Assembly: GCF_900112985.1 (NCBI RefSeq)
Contig: NZ_FONS01000006.1
Span: forward strand, 186,001 to 250,000
Direction: 5' to 3'
Source of the DNA: Pedobacter antarcticus
GTDB taxonomy: Bacteria > Bacteroidota > Bacteroidia > Sphingobacteriales > Sphingobacteriaceae
DNA length: 64,000 nucleotides
This document shows, piece by piece, positions 47,158-55,635 of this stretch (positions are counted from its first letter, which is position 1; each line of letters begins with the position of its first letter). The translations under genes and the position numbers were made by a program. A model generated the notes under the pieces. That model was not told where the DNA came from, searched no databases, and saw only the letters and a list, made by a program, of their open reading frames with translations.

Positions 47158-48282
47158 TTAAATGTACCGTGGCTGTCCCATCGGCAGGCTGAACCAAAAA
47201 GTACTACCTTCTCCCTCAACACTACGCACGCCGATTTCCCCGCCATGCTTTTTGATAATTTCCGAGCAGATATAAAGACCTAATCCAAGGCCGGTGTACT
47301 GGCCGCCTTTACTGTCGACCTGGTAGTAACGCTGAAAAACCTGACTGACTTTTGCTGCCGAAATACCAGGACCCTTATCAGTTAATGAAATCACAGCATA
47401 TCCCCGGACCTCTTCTACCTCAAGTAGAATAACACCACTGTCAGGCGCATATTTAATTGCATTGTTGACCAGATTAACCAGCACCTGCTCGATTCTCAAT
47501 GAATCTGCATAGATACTCAATGAACTCCTATCCTGTATTACCAGTTCGCATCCGGCATGTTTTGCCACGATCTTACAATCTTCTGTAAGTAAGCTAACTG
47601 AAAACCATGATTTTCTGAGCTGCAGCTGCGCGGCATTGTACTGACTGGCATTTAAAAGATCATTGATCAGGAATGATACCTTATCGGCACTTTTAATCGC
47701 TGTATTTAAAAGAGCCGTTACTTTCTTATCGCAGGAGACACTTAACATTTTGTCTAGAATCTGCAAACTGGCCTTAAGGCTGGTAACCGGGGTTTTCAAT
47801 TCATGACTAGCTATGCTTATAAACTCTTCTTTTTGCTGCAACGCTGCAATATGCGTGTCAATATCTGCACATAATCCAAACCATTTCTGCACTTTCCCAT
47901 TTTGTTCTTGATAAGGAGTTGCGCTGATCTGATACCAGACAAATACCTGCTGATCATTTTCCAAACGTGCCTGCACCTGTAATGGCACTTCGTTTTCTAT
48001 ACTTTTAAGCCACGCTTTAATCAATGTTGCTTTGTCCTGCTGGTGTACCCTGGACAAAATGATCCGGAAATCCACAGAATGGGTTCCCAGGTTAAAATAA
48101 GAAGCAAACCGCTGATTAACATAGTCAATTTTACCATCTGAATCGGCAGTCCAGATTAAACCAGGTAACAGGTTCGCCAGAAAATGGAAATGTTTTTTTT
48201 CCGCCTCTGCATGTTGCTTTGCTGCCAAAAATTGGTTTTGATAGCTGAACCTGCGATCTGAGTTTAATTCGAATAATGCCAT
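47158..48282 (-). CDS. PAS-domain sensor histidine kinase
   Basis: The 374-residue cytoplasmic-type kinase has a PAS domain (about 30-145; LLPGLIWTADSDGKIDYVNQRFASYF), a DHp helix with the phospho-accepting His in FISIASHELKTPVTSLKASLQIL (near 166), and an HATPase_c domain (about 265-370) with VNNAIKYAP, DKGPGISAAKVSQVFQRYY and GLGLGLYICSEIIKKHGG. No membrane segment is visible. No response regulator is encoded beside it, so it is an orphan in this window; the receiver at 34190 is one untested candidate. It lies upstream of the antiporter operon on the same strand, so co-regulation is possible. Confidence 0.92.
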   Translation of the reverse strand: MALFELNSDRRFSYQNQFLAAKQHAEAEKKHFHFLANLLPGLIWTADSDGKIDYVNQRFASYFNLGTHSVDFRIILSRVHQQDKATLIKAWLKSIENEVPLQVQARLENDQQVFVWYQISATPYQEQNGKVQKWFGLCADIDTHIAALQQKEEFISIASHELKTPVTSLKASLQILDKMLSVSCDKKVTALLNTAIKSADKVSFLINDLLNASQYNAAQLQLRKSWFSVSLLTEDCKIVAKHAGCELVIQDRSSLSIYADSLRIEQVLVNLVNNAIKYAPDSGVILLEVEEVRGYAVISLTDKGPGISAAKVSQVFQRYYQVDSKGGQYTGLGLGLYICSEIIKKHGGEIGVRSVEGEGSTFWFSLPMGQPRYI

Positions 48283-48508
48283 TCATTTGAGTTTTAGTGT
48301 ATAAACCAACATCTTAAAGATAAGCAATTAACTGATTTTCAAGATATTCATTTCATTCAATTGCCCCTTTAAAGCAGTTTTGAGAGGCAATTCTATTTTT
48401 TTCGCTGACATAGTGTATAATTTCAGTCATTTAATTAAATTGGTAAAATGAAAATTACGCAAGCGTTTGTGTAAATCATTCTATATAATAGATGTATATA
48501 TTTGATAA

Positions 48509-49135
48509 ATGAAGACACTAACCGTGCCCTGTATCCCTGCCGGCAAGCCATTGGAACAATTCCTCTATGACTCGGCCAGCAGCTTTATTGATCAGCAACC
48601 CTGGCCATCCGGGTCTTCCGTTCCTCAGGCCGTTTTCAGTATCGCTTATCATAACTCATCTATTTTTGTGCTTTTCCAGATTAGCGAAAAAGAGATCAGA
48701 GCCGTCAACACGGCTGTTAATACACCCGTCTATGAAGACTCCTGCGTAGAATTCTTTCTGCAGCTGCCCGGAGAAAATAGTTACTATAACTTTGAATTCA
48801 ATTGTACAGGTACCGTTCTGGCAGGTTACGGCCCCGGCAGAACGCGGGAATTACTTCCCGAAGAAGTTGCCTCCCAGATCAGGCGAACAGTAAAAATTAC
48901 CCGGGGAGCTGAACTGACCGGCATTAGCTGGGAACTTATCGCTGAAATTCCAACAACTGTATTCTGCAAACATAACATACCAACTTTCGCAGGACTGACT
49001 TGCAAAGCTAATTTTTACAAATGCGGCGATGAGCTAACTGAACCTCATTACCTTGCCTGGAATAACATCCAGACAGAAGAACCTGATTTCCACCTGCCCG
49101 AATATTTCGGACAGCTAACATTTAACCAAATATAA
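48509..49135 (+). CDS. CBM9-like carbohydrate-binding protein without signal peptide
   Basis: The 208-residue product resembles the family 9 carbohydrate-binding domain group: VFSIAYHNSSIFVLFQISEKEIRA, VYEDSCVEFFLQL and a C-terminal TCKANFYKCGDELTEPHYLAWNNI. No signal peptide is seen at the N-terminus (MKTLTVPCIPAGKPLE), so it is either cytoplasmic or exported by another route. It is 10 bp before a FucP-type permease gene, which suggests a role in sugar handling. Enzymatic activity is not evident. Confidence 0.75.
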   Translation: MKTLTVPCIPAGKPLEQFLYDSASSFIDQQPWPSGSSVPQAVFSIAYHNSSIFVLFQISEKEIRAVNTAVNTPVYEDSCVEFFLQLPGENSYYNFEFNCTGTVLAGYGPGRTRELLPEEVASQIRRTVKITRGAELTGISWELIAEIPTTVFCKHNIPTFAGLTCKANFYKCGDELTEPHYLAWNNIQTEEPDFHLPEYFGQLTFNQI

Positions 49136-49145
49136 AATCTGAAAC

Positions 49146-50435
49146 ATGAACCAACACTCTACTACTTTGACACAGCCGTCCCCCAAAGCAGGCATACCGC
49201 CAATTGCAATTATCGGTATCTTGTTCTTTATATTCGGCTTTATCACCTGGCTGAATTCAGTATTAATTCCATACTTGAAAATTGCATGCGAATTAAATAA
49301 TTTCGAATCTTACCTGGTGGCATTCGCATTTTATATTGCTTATCTCGTTATGGCAGTTCCGTCAGCTATGGTGCTCAAGGCAACCGGCTTTAAAAAAGGA
49401 ATGTCTTTCGGGTTGGTTGTAATTGCACTGGGTGCCTTAATCTTCATACCCGCAGCGCTAACGAGAACTTATGGACTATTCCTGCTTGGCCTGTTTGTCC
49501 AGGGTACGGGACTTGCCTTACTGCAAACCGCATCTAACCCTTATATTACTATTCTGGGGCCATTGGAAAGTGCAGCCAAACGAATCAGTATTATGGGTAT
49601 CTGTAATAAAGTTGCGGGAGGTATCGCACCAATTGCGCTGGGCGCGGTAGCGCTAAAAGATGCCGATGCACTAACGGCGAGACTGCATACCTTAACTGAA
49701 GCCGTAAAAGCTGAACAGCTGAATGAACTGGCTACAAGAGTAATTATGCCTTATATTATTATTGTTATTGTTCTTCTTATTCTGGCAACCTGGATCTATT
49801 TCTCGACCCTTCCTGAGATTGATACCGATAAGGAAGATGAAAGTGTAGCGACAGCCAACGTAGGGAAAACTTCTGTGTTACAGTTTCCACACTTAATGCT
49901 GGGTGTAATCACTTTATTCCTTTATGTCGGTGTAGAAGTTCTGGCCGGAGATTCGATTATCAGTTATGGCGTTTCACAGCATATTTCACTGTCCACCGCA
50001 AAATTCTTTACTACCTGCACGCTCTTCGCTATGATTGCCGGATATATTGTCGGGATACTATGTATTCCAAAATACTTCTCACAAGATAAAGCATTGGTTG
50101 TTTCGGCTATTTTAGGAATTGTGTTTGCACTGGCAGCGATATTTACCCATGGATATGTTTCTGTATTATGTATTGCATTCTTAGGATTCTCAAATTCGTT
50201 GATGTGGCCTGCAATCTGGCCGCTGGCATTAGCAGGCTTGGGCAGGTTTACCAAGGTAGGTTCTTCCCTTCTGATTATGGGTATAGCAGGGGGTGCAATT
50301 GTGCCATTGATTTATGGTAGTCTTGTAGACAAATTTAGTGCTCAGGAAGCCTATTGGATACTGGTGCCATGTTATGCCTTCATCTTATTTTATGCGACCG
50401 TCGGACATAAGATCAGAAGAAAAATAACATCATAA
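49146..50435 (+). CDS. Sugar:H+ symporter, FucP/GluP-type MFS
   Basis: The 429-residue protein has 12 predicted membrane helices. The FucP-subfamily features are FFIFGFITWLNSVLIPYLK at the N-terminus, GTGLALLQTASNPYITILGP and ISIMGICNKVAGGIAPIALG. It would import a hexose or 6-deoxyhexose such as glucose, galactose or fucose with protons; the exact sugar cannot be told. It is paired with the CBM9-like gene 10 bp upstream and followed by a terminator. Confidence 0.9.
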   Translation: MNQHSTTLTQPSPKAGIPPIAIIGILFFIFGFITWLNSVLIPYLKIACELNNFESYLVAFAFYIAYLVMAVPSAMVLKATGFKKGMSFGLVVIALGALIFIPAALTRTYGLFLLGLFVQGTGLALLQTASNPYITILGPLESAAKRISIMGICNKVAGGIAPIALGAVALKDADALTARLHTLTEAVKAEQLNELATRVIMPYIIIVIVLLILATWIYFSTLPEIDTDKEDESVATANVGKTSVLQFPHLMLGVITLFLYVGVEVLAGDSIISYGVSQHISLSTAKFFTTCTLFAMIAGYIVGILCIPKYFSQDKALVVSAILGIVFALAAIFTHGYVSVLCIAFLGFSNSLMWPAIWPLALAGLGRFTKVGSSLLIMGIAGGAIVPLIYGSLVDKFSAQEAYWILVPCYAFILFYATVGHKIRRKITS

Positions 50436-50440
50436 TCTAC

Positions 50441-50472
50441 AAAAGAGGGCTTCTGGAAAAGGGCCCTCTTTT
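50441..50472 (+). terminator. Intrinsic terminator after the sugar permease
   Basis: AAAAGAGGGC (50441-50450) pairs with GCCCTCTTTT (50463-50472), followed by a T-rich tract. It reaches the stop codon of the convergent rhodanese-thioredoxin gene and may serve both strands. Confidence 0.85.
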
Positions 50473-51221
50473 TATTTTTTCAGCAGTTCGATCAGCCCGA
50501 CCAGCTCTTTTTCAGACTGATACCCTGTAACCCTTTTTATTTCAACACCATCACGATAGACGGCAACTGCTGGAAGTCCTTCTATTTTAAGTGTTTTAGC
50601 CAGGTCCTTAGCTTTATCTACATCTACCCTTTCTATGGCAACATCTCCCTGGTACTGTGTTTTCAATTTAGCCAGTGCCGGCTCCATTTTCTTACAGGGA
50701 AGACACCATTCTGCATAAAAATCTACCAGTAAATATTGATGCGCGGCAAGCAGTTCATTAAAATCTGCTGCCAGATAAGTATCCCCTTTTTTTACATTAC
50801 CAGTTTCCACAGGTAAGTCATTTTGTTCCCAAGACATGATACCGCCTTTCAGTTCAGTTACCTGGGTAAAACCCAATTTCTCCATCTGTTTTACAGCCGC
50901 TGCACTTCTGCCTCCTCCTTTGCAATAGATGTAGACCGGTGCATTTTTATCTAGCTTTGCCAGCTGATCTTTGAACTGTTCAGCATTAAAATTATAATTC
51001 ACAGCATTCTTCAGGTGTGAAGTTTTAAACTCATCAGGCGTACGAACATCAATAAGCTGAGGCTTTGAGCTAGTGTTAAGCTGAAGTTGAAATTCTTCTG
51101 CAGAGACAACATTAATACCGGTTTGGGCAGAAGACGTCAGCGTAATAAAACAAAGTATCAGCAGTTGAAAAACAAACCATAACCTACCACTTTTATCTTT
51201 CTGGAACGGGGATATTTTCAT
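50472..51221 (-). CDS. Exported rhodanese-thioredoxin fusion protein
   Basis: The 249-residue product has an N-terminal signal/membrane segment (about 13-32), a rhodanese domain (about 38-135) with the active loop IYCKGGGRSAAA, and a thioredoxin domain (about 145-249) with DFYAEWCLPCKKMEPAL and the cis-Pro segment IEGLPAVAVY. It likely acts in the periplasm in sulfur or thiol chemistry, for example moving sulfane sulfur to or from protein thiols. The fusion is intact, with both catalytic sites present. The next gene upstream is a serine hydrolase, 43 bp away. Confidence 0.9.
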   Translation of the reverse strand: MKISPFQKDKSGRLWFVFQLLILCFITLTSSAQTGINVVSAEEFQLQLNTSSKPQLIDVRTPDEFKTSHLKNAVNYNFNAEQFKDQLAKLDKNAPVYIYCKGGGRSAAAVKQMEKLGFTQVTELKGGIMSWEQNDLPVETGNVKKGDTYLAADFNELLAAHQYLLVDFYAEWCLPCKKMEPALAKLKTQYQGDVAIERVDVDKAKDLAKTLKIEGLPAVAVYRDGVEIKRVTGYQSEKELVGLIELLKK

Positions 51222-51264
51222 GTAATTATATTCTTCGGGTTTAAACTATTAACAAATTTAAACA

Positions 51265-52410
51265 TTATTCCAAGAGGTTTCTGTAAAGACTCCACGCTAC
51301 TTGTTGCAAAAATGGATTCAAACCATCTACCTCGTCTACATTACAGCCATTAGTTACGGCCACGATACCGAACTGTTCCTCAGGTTGAAACATCATCATA
51401 CTATAAAGACCGTAAGCCGATCCGGTGTGCCCTTTAAGTACCTTACCTGGTATCACATCCCTTCTGGTCATTAAAGCCAGTCCATAATGATCTGAGAAGG
51501 GAACTTCAGTCTGCATAATTTTTTCACTTTCCGGCGAGATGATAATCCCTCCGGGATATTTCCCTTTGTTCATGTGCATAGCCATATACGCCGCAAGATC
51601 CGGAACCGAAATCTTCATTCCTCCGGTTGGAGAAAATACTGGTGTGTTATATCCCTGAATGTAGGTGCTGATCTCTTCTGTACGCGGATTATATGCGGCG
51701 GGGGCTGCTAAAAATTTCCGGGAAACACTATCGAACTCGTATAGCGTAGTAAACAGGTTCTTATCCAGGGAGTCAATGTTGTAACCTCCCTTAATTTGAA
51801 GTGGGCTAAGAATATGATTCTGGATATACCGGTCAAAACGTTCGCCCGAAACCTTTTCTATAACGGCACCAGCCATATTAAAATTGAGATTGCAATAAGC
51901 ATAACCTTTGCCGGGTTCATACGCATCATAACAGTTCTCCCAATCCGGATTCTTTTCCGGGTTGATAATATCAAAGTTGAAATATCCCTGACTATCATTA
52001 ATACTGGAGGTATGGGATAAAACCATCCGCAGTGTAATTGGGGTTTGCGGAAATTTCGGATTTCTCAGGCGGAACCCTATGAGCTCGCCAAAATCGGCAT
52101 CCAGTGAAACCTTGCCCGATTCAACAAGCTGCATAATTGCTGTAGCAGAGAAAGATTTGGAAATTGATGCGATTCTGAAAAGGTTATTCATTGCCAGACT
52201 GGTTCCGGCCTCTCTGCTTTTCAGACCAAAAGCATGCTGATAGATAATTTTACCACTTTTCACAACAGCAACGTTAAGTCCTATTGCCTGAAACTTTAGC
52301 ATTAGTTCCTGCAGCTCTTTTTCTACCGGCTTAGATTGTGCAGCCAGCTTCTGCGCAGCAATAGAAAACAGAATGATGCTGGCAAGGGTGCAAATAGAAA
52401 TACGGTTCAT
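51265..52410 (-). CDS. Exported serine hydrolase, beta-lactamase/class C-like
   Basis: The 381-residue product has a signal peptide (ASIILFSIAAQKLAAQ, about 9-24) and the beta-lactamase fold: FRIASISKSFSATAIM with the SxxK motif (near 83-86), GYAYCNLNFNMAG with the YxN motif, and a HTGSAYGLY block at the position of the KTG triad. Such proteins include D-aminopeptidases, esterases and penicillin-binding-like enzymes; antibiotic resistance is not implied. It is the only gene between its upstream terminator and the next gene on this strand. The substrate is unknown. Confidence 0.9.
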   Translation of the reverse strand: MNRISICTLASIILFSIAAQKLAAQSKPVEKELQELMLKFQAIGLNVAVVKSGKIIYQHAFGLKSREAGTSLAMNNLFRIASISKSFSATAIMQLVESGKVSLDADFGELIGFRLRNPKFPQTPITLRMVLSHTSSINDSQGYFNFDIINPEKNPDWENCYDAYEPGKGYAYCNLNFNMAGAVIEKVSGERFDRYIQNHILSPLQIKGGYNIDSLDKNLFTTLYEFDSVSRKFLAAPAAYNPRTEEISTYIQGYNTPVFSPTGGMKISVPDLAAYMAMHMNKGKYPGGIIISPESEKIMQTEVPFSDHYGLALMTRRDVIPGKVLKGHTGSAYGLYSMMMFQPEEQFGIVAVTNGCNVDEVDGLNPFLQQVAWSLYRNLLE

Positions 52411-52453
52411 ATCAAAACAATTGTTATTGAAGGTACCGGATTTAATGCAGTTT

Positions 52454-52486
52454 ACAAAGCCGCCTGAACGAGGCAGGCGGCTTTGT
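52454..52486. terminator. Intrinsic terminator
   Basis: ACAAAGCCGCCTG (52454-52466) and CAGGCGGCTTTGT (52474-52486) are exact reverse complements around a 7-nt loop. A T-rich run follows on the plus strand. For the minus-strand FKBP gene, whose stop is at 52499, this stem lies just 3' and can terminate it. Confidence 0.8.
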
Positions 52487-52498
52487 TATTTTTTAATT

Positions 52499-52987
52499 CT
52501 AGTTATTAATTACATCATCCAGGTGAACGGTAAAATCCAGCACAGAGCTAGGTGGAATGGATCCCGCTGAAGAGTTACTATAACCATATTGAGACGGTAT
52601 TAACAAACGGATCTTACCACCTTTTTGAATCAGGGGAATGCCTATCTGCCAGCCTGCAATTACTCTTCCGAGCGTAAATGATATCGGCGTGCCTTTTGAT
52701 TTATCGAAAACAGTTCCGTTTAATAAACGTCCTTCGTATTCAGCGGAGACTTTGGTATCAATGGTATACTTTACATCACCTTCACCCGGATCAATAATCT
52801 GGTAGAAAACTCCGGATTCATGTTTTATTGCCGGAATCTCATTCTCCGTAATAAACTTACGAATTAACGTCGTGTCGGTGATAAACTGTCCGGCATGATC
52901 GAAATTATCGACAGCACCGAACTTTTTACAGGATGCGAAAGCTGCTGTTATAACCAAAAACAGCAACAAGTATTTAATCTTATTCAT
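52499..52987 (-). CDS. FKBP-type peptidyl-prolyl isomerase lipoprotein
   Basis: The product has 162 residues when started at the ATG at 52987, which puts a proper lipoprotein signal (LLLFLVITAAFASC, KKF following) at the N-terminus; a 24-residue upstream extension is possible but unlikely. The FKBP domain (about 70-162) has VFDKSKGTPISFTLGRVIAGWQIGIPLIQKGGKIRLLIPSQYGY and SSVLDFTVHLDDV, with the residues usually lining the active site. It is a periplasm-facing folding helper. It follows a DUF6266 gene by 71 bp and precedes a terminator. Confidence 0.88.
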   Translation of the reverse strand: MNKIKYLLLFLVITAAFASCKKFGAVDNFDHAGQFITDTTLIRKFITENEIPAIKHESGVFYQIIDPGEGDVKYTIDTKVSAEYEGRLLNGTVFDKSKGTPISFTLGRVIAGWQIGIPLIQKGGKIRLLIPSQYGYSNSSAGSIPPSSVLDFTVHLDDVINN

Positions 52988-53058
52988 TGTTCCAAATATA
53001 GCAATTTTATCAAATTGCTTTCCGGGAAGAACCTGATTAACCAAAAAAGCAAGATGCA

Positions 53059-53706
53059 TTAGCGAATGACAGTGTAATTACCTGTATAAAAAGACGACGA
53101 GACTTCTTTTCCACTTTCCGAAATTACAAACACCCAGATATGAAAATTCAGATCTGACATAAATTCAGGCAGCTGTAAACTGAGTTCACAGTCCGATCGT
53201 TTACCCGCAGATTCCTGCAGGTATGAAATTTCTTTTTCCTGATTATAAAAGAGCAGACAAACCTGATCTTCCCCGGAAACACCCGATTGCAGATATCTTT
53301 GCTCAAGCCAGGTGAGCTGCATAAAATTCCCTTTTAATGCAGTTACTTGTGTCTCATACAGACAATCCAGCTCTCCGTCAGCTATCAGAACCTTTGTATA
53401 ATCCATGAGGACACCTCCTTCGGTATGCTGAAAGATATTGCGGAGAAAATTTCCTATTGCCCGGTTTTGTACCGTCATACTGGTTTTTCTATCCCTGTAA
53501 CCCAGGGATATTACCGCTCTGACCTGACTGAGAAACCTCGTAGCCAGAATAAATTTCTCTTGTTGAAGCATTTGACTGGCAGAGGCTTTTAATTTCCTTT
53601 TCCCAGGCCTGCGTTTTACAACAGGAATGCCACGCCTCTGGTAAAGTACCAGCTCGCCTAATTTACCTTCAATGCGGCCAAGCTGACCAGGTATATATTT
53701 TGCCAT
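53059..53706 (-). CDS. DUF6266-type hypothetical protein
   Basis: The 215-residue product starts MAKYIPGQLGRIEGKLGELV, then GIPVVKRRPGKRKLKASASQML, the basic, glycine-rich opening of the DUF6266 family common in Pedobacter-like bacteria. No signal peptide or membrane span is seen; the C-terminal half is strand-rich (for example CELSLQLPEFMSDLNFHIWVFVIS). The function is unknown. It is 21 bp after a second, divergent family member at 53728, with similar length and layout. Confidence 0.7.
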   Translation of the reverse strand: MAKYIPGQLGRIEGKLGELVLYQRRGIPVVKRRPGKRKLKASASQMLQQEKFILATRFLSQVRAVISLGYRDRKTSMTVQNRAIGNFLRNIFQHTEGGVLMDYTKVLIADGELDCLYETQVTALKGNFMQLTWLEQRYLQSGVSGEDQVCLLFYNQEKEISYLQESAGKRSDCELSLQLPEFMSDLNFHIWVFVISESGKEVSSSFYTGNYTVIR

Positions 53707-53727
53707 TGTGATTCCTTTAAAATTATT

Positions 53728-54351
53728 TTACCAGATCAGACGCCCTGTATAAACACTGTCAGAAACAGTCTTATGATTAGAAGATATAAATGTTAAATAG
53801 GTTTCAATTACCCTTGGTATTGCAAATTTAAGCGGTATAAAGATCTGCTTGCCCTCATTGCGGTTTGCCCCGCTTAAAATAAATTCAGCTTTCTTGATTT
53901 CCGGGAAGTACACCAACAACATTACTTTATCATTCCATAACATCCCATTCCGCGTATTCCCAGGATTCCAGCTGTATTCCAGACGATCTTTTTCGACCTT
54001 CAATTCCAGGTTATCTACCGGCGGCAAATCTCCCTGACTGAGGCAGAGTGAGCTGAAATCTATCTGCTGTTCGGGGTATAAACCTCTTATCGCTTCTTTT
54101 CTGATCCGGGAACTTGCAATATTCCAGGCATTGTCCTTCTTTAGGGCCGCAGCAGGTTCAAAAGTAATTTCTATGAAATCCTTTACTGTTTTCAGAAACG
54201 CTGTACTGATCCGGGTAGCCTCACGTACCGCCAGCTGCCCGATACTTTGTCTATCTTTAAATAAACCGACACCCCGGGTTACTCTTTTATTGTTTAGCAT
54301 ATAACTAACTGTTCTTGCAGATTCAGTTATTGTTTTATTTTGTTTTGACAT
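53728..54351 (-). CDS. DUF6266-type hypothetical protein, paralog of the downstream gene
   Basis: The 207-residue product shares the size and overall layout of its neighbour: a basic N-terminal part (VTRGVGLFKDRQSIGQLAVREATRIS) and a strand-rich C-terminal part (LEYSWNPGNTRNGM, KVMLLVYFPEIKKAEF), ending DSVYTGRLIW versus SSFYTGNYTVIR in the neighbour. These matching ends support paralogy. The glycine-rich start typical of DUF6266 is less clear here, so the call is weaker. An array of 11-bp repeats lies about 100 bp upstream of its start. Confidence 0.6.
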   Translation of the reverse strand: MSKQNKTITESARTVSYMLNNKRVTRGVGLFKDRQSIGQLAVREATRISTAFLKTVKDFIEITFEPAAALKKDNAWNIASSRIRKEAIRGLYPEQQIDFSSLCLSQGDLPPVDNLELKVEKDRLEYSWNPGNTRNGMLWNDKVMLLVYFPEIKKAEFILSGANRNEGKQIFIPLKFAIPRVIETYLTFISSNHKTVSDSVYTGRLIW

Positions 54352-54454
54352 GTCAACTCCATAAGAAGGTTAAATTTTAAAGATAATTATTAACCCAATA
54401 TAATTATTATTTATTTAAAGTTCATAATAAAACGGAATTTATTTCTTTATTAGA

Positions 54455-54570
54455 CAGGGTTGATATACCCTTGCGATACCCTTGGTATACCCTTCCTTTA
54501 CCCAAACGGTATACCAAGGGTATCGCAAGGGTAAAGGAAGGGTATGGCAAGGGTATCGCAACCCCGAAGG
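54455..54570. repeat. Inverted array of 11-bp repeats
   Basis: On the plus strand from about 54515 the 11-bp unit AAGGGTATcgc is repeated head to tail about four times (AAGGGTATCGC, AAGGGTAAAGG, AAGGGTATGGC, AAGGGTATCGC), then decays. From about 54464 to 54503 the same units occur in the opposite orientation (three to four copies). Segments of about 33 bp pair with only three mismatches. The unit length is close to one DNA helical turn. The array lies between the terminator of the glycerophosphodiesterase gene and the start of a DUF6266 gene. Its role is unknown; a protein-binding array, a structured leader or a recombination site are possible. Confidence 0.85.
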
Positions 54571-54630
54571 AATGCAAAACAGTTACAAATTGAAAAAAAC
54601 TCAAAATTAACCTTTAATTATAAAAGAAAA

Positions 54631-54657
54631 GGAGCAAAGCTTTTTAAACATTGCTCC
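54631..54657 (-). terminator. Intrinsic terminator after the glycerophosphodiesterase gene
   Basis: Read on the minus strand, GGAGCAA (54657-54651) pairs with TTGCTCC (54637-54631), followed by a TTTTCTTTT run. It is 29 bp after the gene stop at 54686. Confidence 0.75.
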
Positions 54658-54685
54658 CCAAAAATTAAATACAAATAGATATTTT

Positions 54686-55630
54686 CTATTTTTTCCGCGT
54701 AATATACCGCTGTTGATGACTGGATTCAGGAATCATTTTACCTATCGCTTCTGCAACCTCAACAGGCAAATCAGATTCCAGAATATCTGCGCCCTGCTTA
54801 AAAGTATCTCTGAAATGCTCAGCTCTGGATGCGGCATCAGGAAGTTTATCATAGGTCGGTGCGGATGAGATCATACACATCACACCTTTAGCGTGGAGCA
54901 GATCAAACAGTTCTTTATTTTCGGGTTTATTCTCAGGACCGATGTAGGCAATCATATTCTCCCATGGAATACCAGCAGCCTGATAGGCATCAAAAGCTTC
55001 TCTGGTCTTTACAAAAGCAGAAAACATCCGGTTAGGGTTGTCCATATAATAAAATGCCGCTTGCTGTGCATCATGAACTGTCACCATAATAACCTCATTT
55101 CCAACCTCTTTTAAAATCCTCGCGGTCATAGCCAACGGAACATCTTTTTTATCCAGATTAAGAATAGTTTTACCTTTGCTCCAGGCTATAGCTTCCTTAA
55201 GCGTAGGAATTTGGTCAGTAGTGATATTCCCCTCGGGATCTTTTAACCGAAACTGCTGCAGTTCTTTGTAGGTATAATCAGCTACCTTGCCCTTGCCAGT
55301 CGTGGTCCGGTCCAGGGTCGCATCATGCATCAGAACGACTACACTATCTTTGGTTAACCGCGGGTCTATCTCATAAAAAGCTGGCGTATGCTTTAATGTG
55401 TTAGTAAAAGTCGAAATTGAATTTTCCGGGAATCCCTTAATCATGCCACCCCTATGTCCACTAATGATCGGTCTGTTATTGCCGGTATATTTAAAAAAAT
55501 CGCGCAGTTCCGCGGCATCTTTTATTTTAAGTTCATAACCTTGCTGTGCCTTTGATTCTGTACTCCATGCAACTATAGCAGAAGCCACTATAAAGAATGT
55601 ACATTTTTTAATCGCCTGTTGGATAATCAT
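54686..55630 (-). CDS. Exported glycerophosphodiester phosphodiesterase
   Basis: The 314-residue product has a signal peptide (about 12-28, ending SKAQQ) and a GDPD domain with ISGHRGGMIKGFPENSIST, FYEIDPRLTKDSVVVLMHDATLDRTTTGKG and KGVMCMISSAP. The HR...E.D...H catalytic and metal-binding pattern is intact. It would hydrolyse glycerophosphodiesters, or another phosphodiester, in the periplasm. It is the last gene of the sugar-catabolic operon, 5 bp after the phosphatase gene, and its transcript ends at the hairpin at 54631. Confidence 0.9.
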   Translation of the reverse strand: MIIQQAIKKCTFFIVASAIVAWSTESKAQQGYELKIKDAAELRDFFKYTGNNRPIISGHRGGMIKGFPENSISTFTNTLKHTPAFYEIDPRLTKDSVVVLMHDATLDRTTTGKGKVADYTYKELQQFRLKDPEGNITTDQIPTLKEAIAWSKGKTILNLDKKDVPLAMTARILKEVGNEVIMVTVHDAQQAAFYYMDNPNRMFSAFVKTREAFDAYQAAGIPWENMIAYIGPENKPENKELFDLLHAKGVMCMISSAPTYDKLPDAASRAEHFRDTFKQGADILESDLPVEVAEAIGKMIPESSHQQRYITRKK

Positions 55631-55635
55631 ATCAA

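Noticed and set aside
48497..48504. TATATTTG, an exact match to the Bacteroidota -7 box TAnnTTTG
   Set aside because: It ends only 4 bp before the ATG at 48509 and has no TTTG at the right upstream distance, so transcription would begin at or after the start codon.
54422..54604. 60-codon minus-strand open frame across the 11-bp repeats
   Set aside because: It simply translates the repeat array and has no independent evidence of being a gene.
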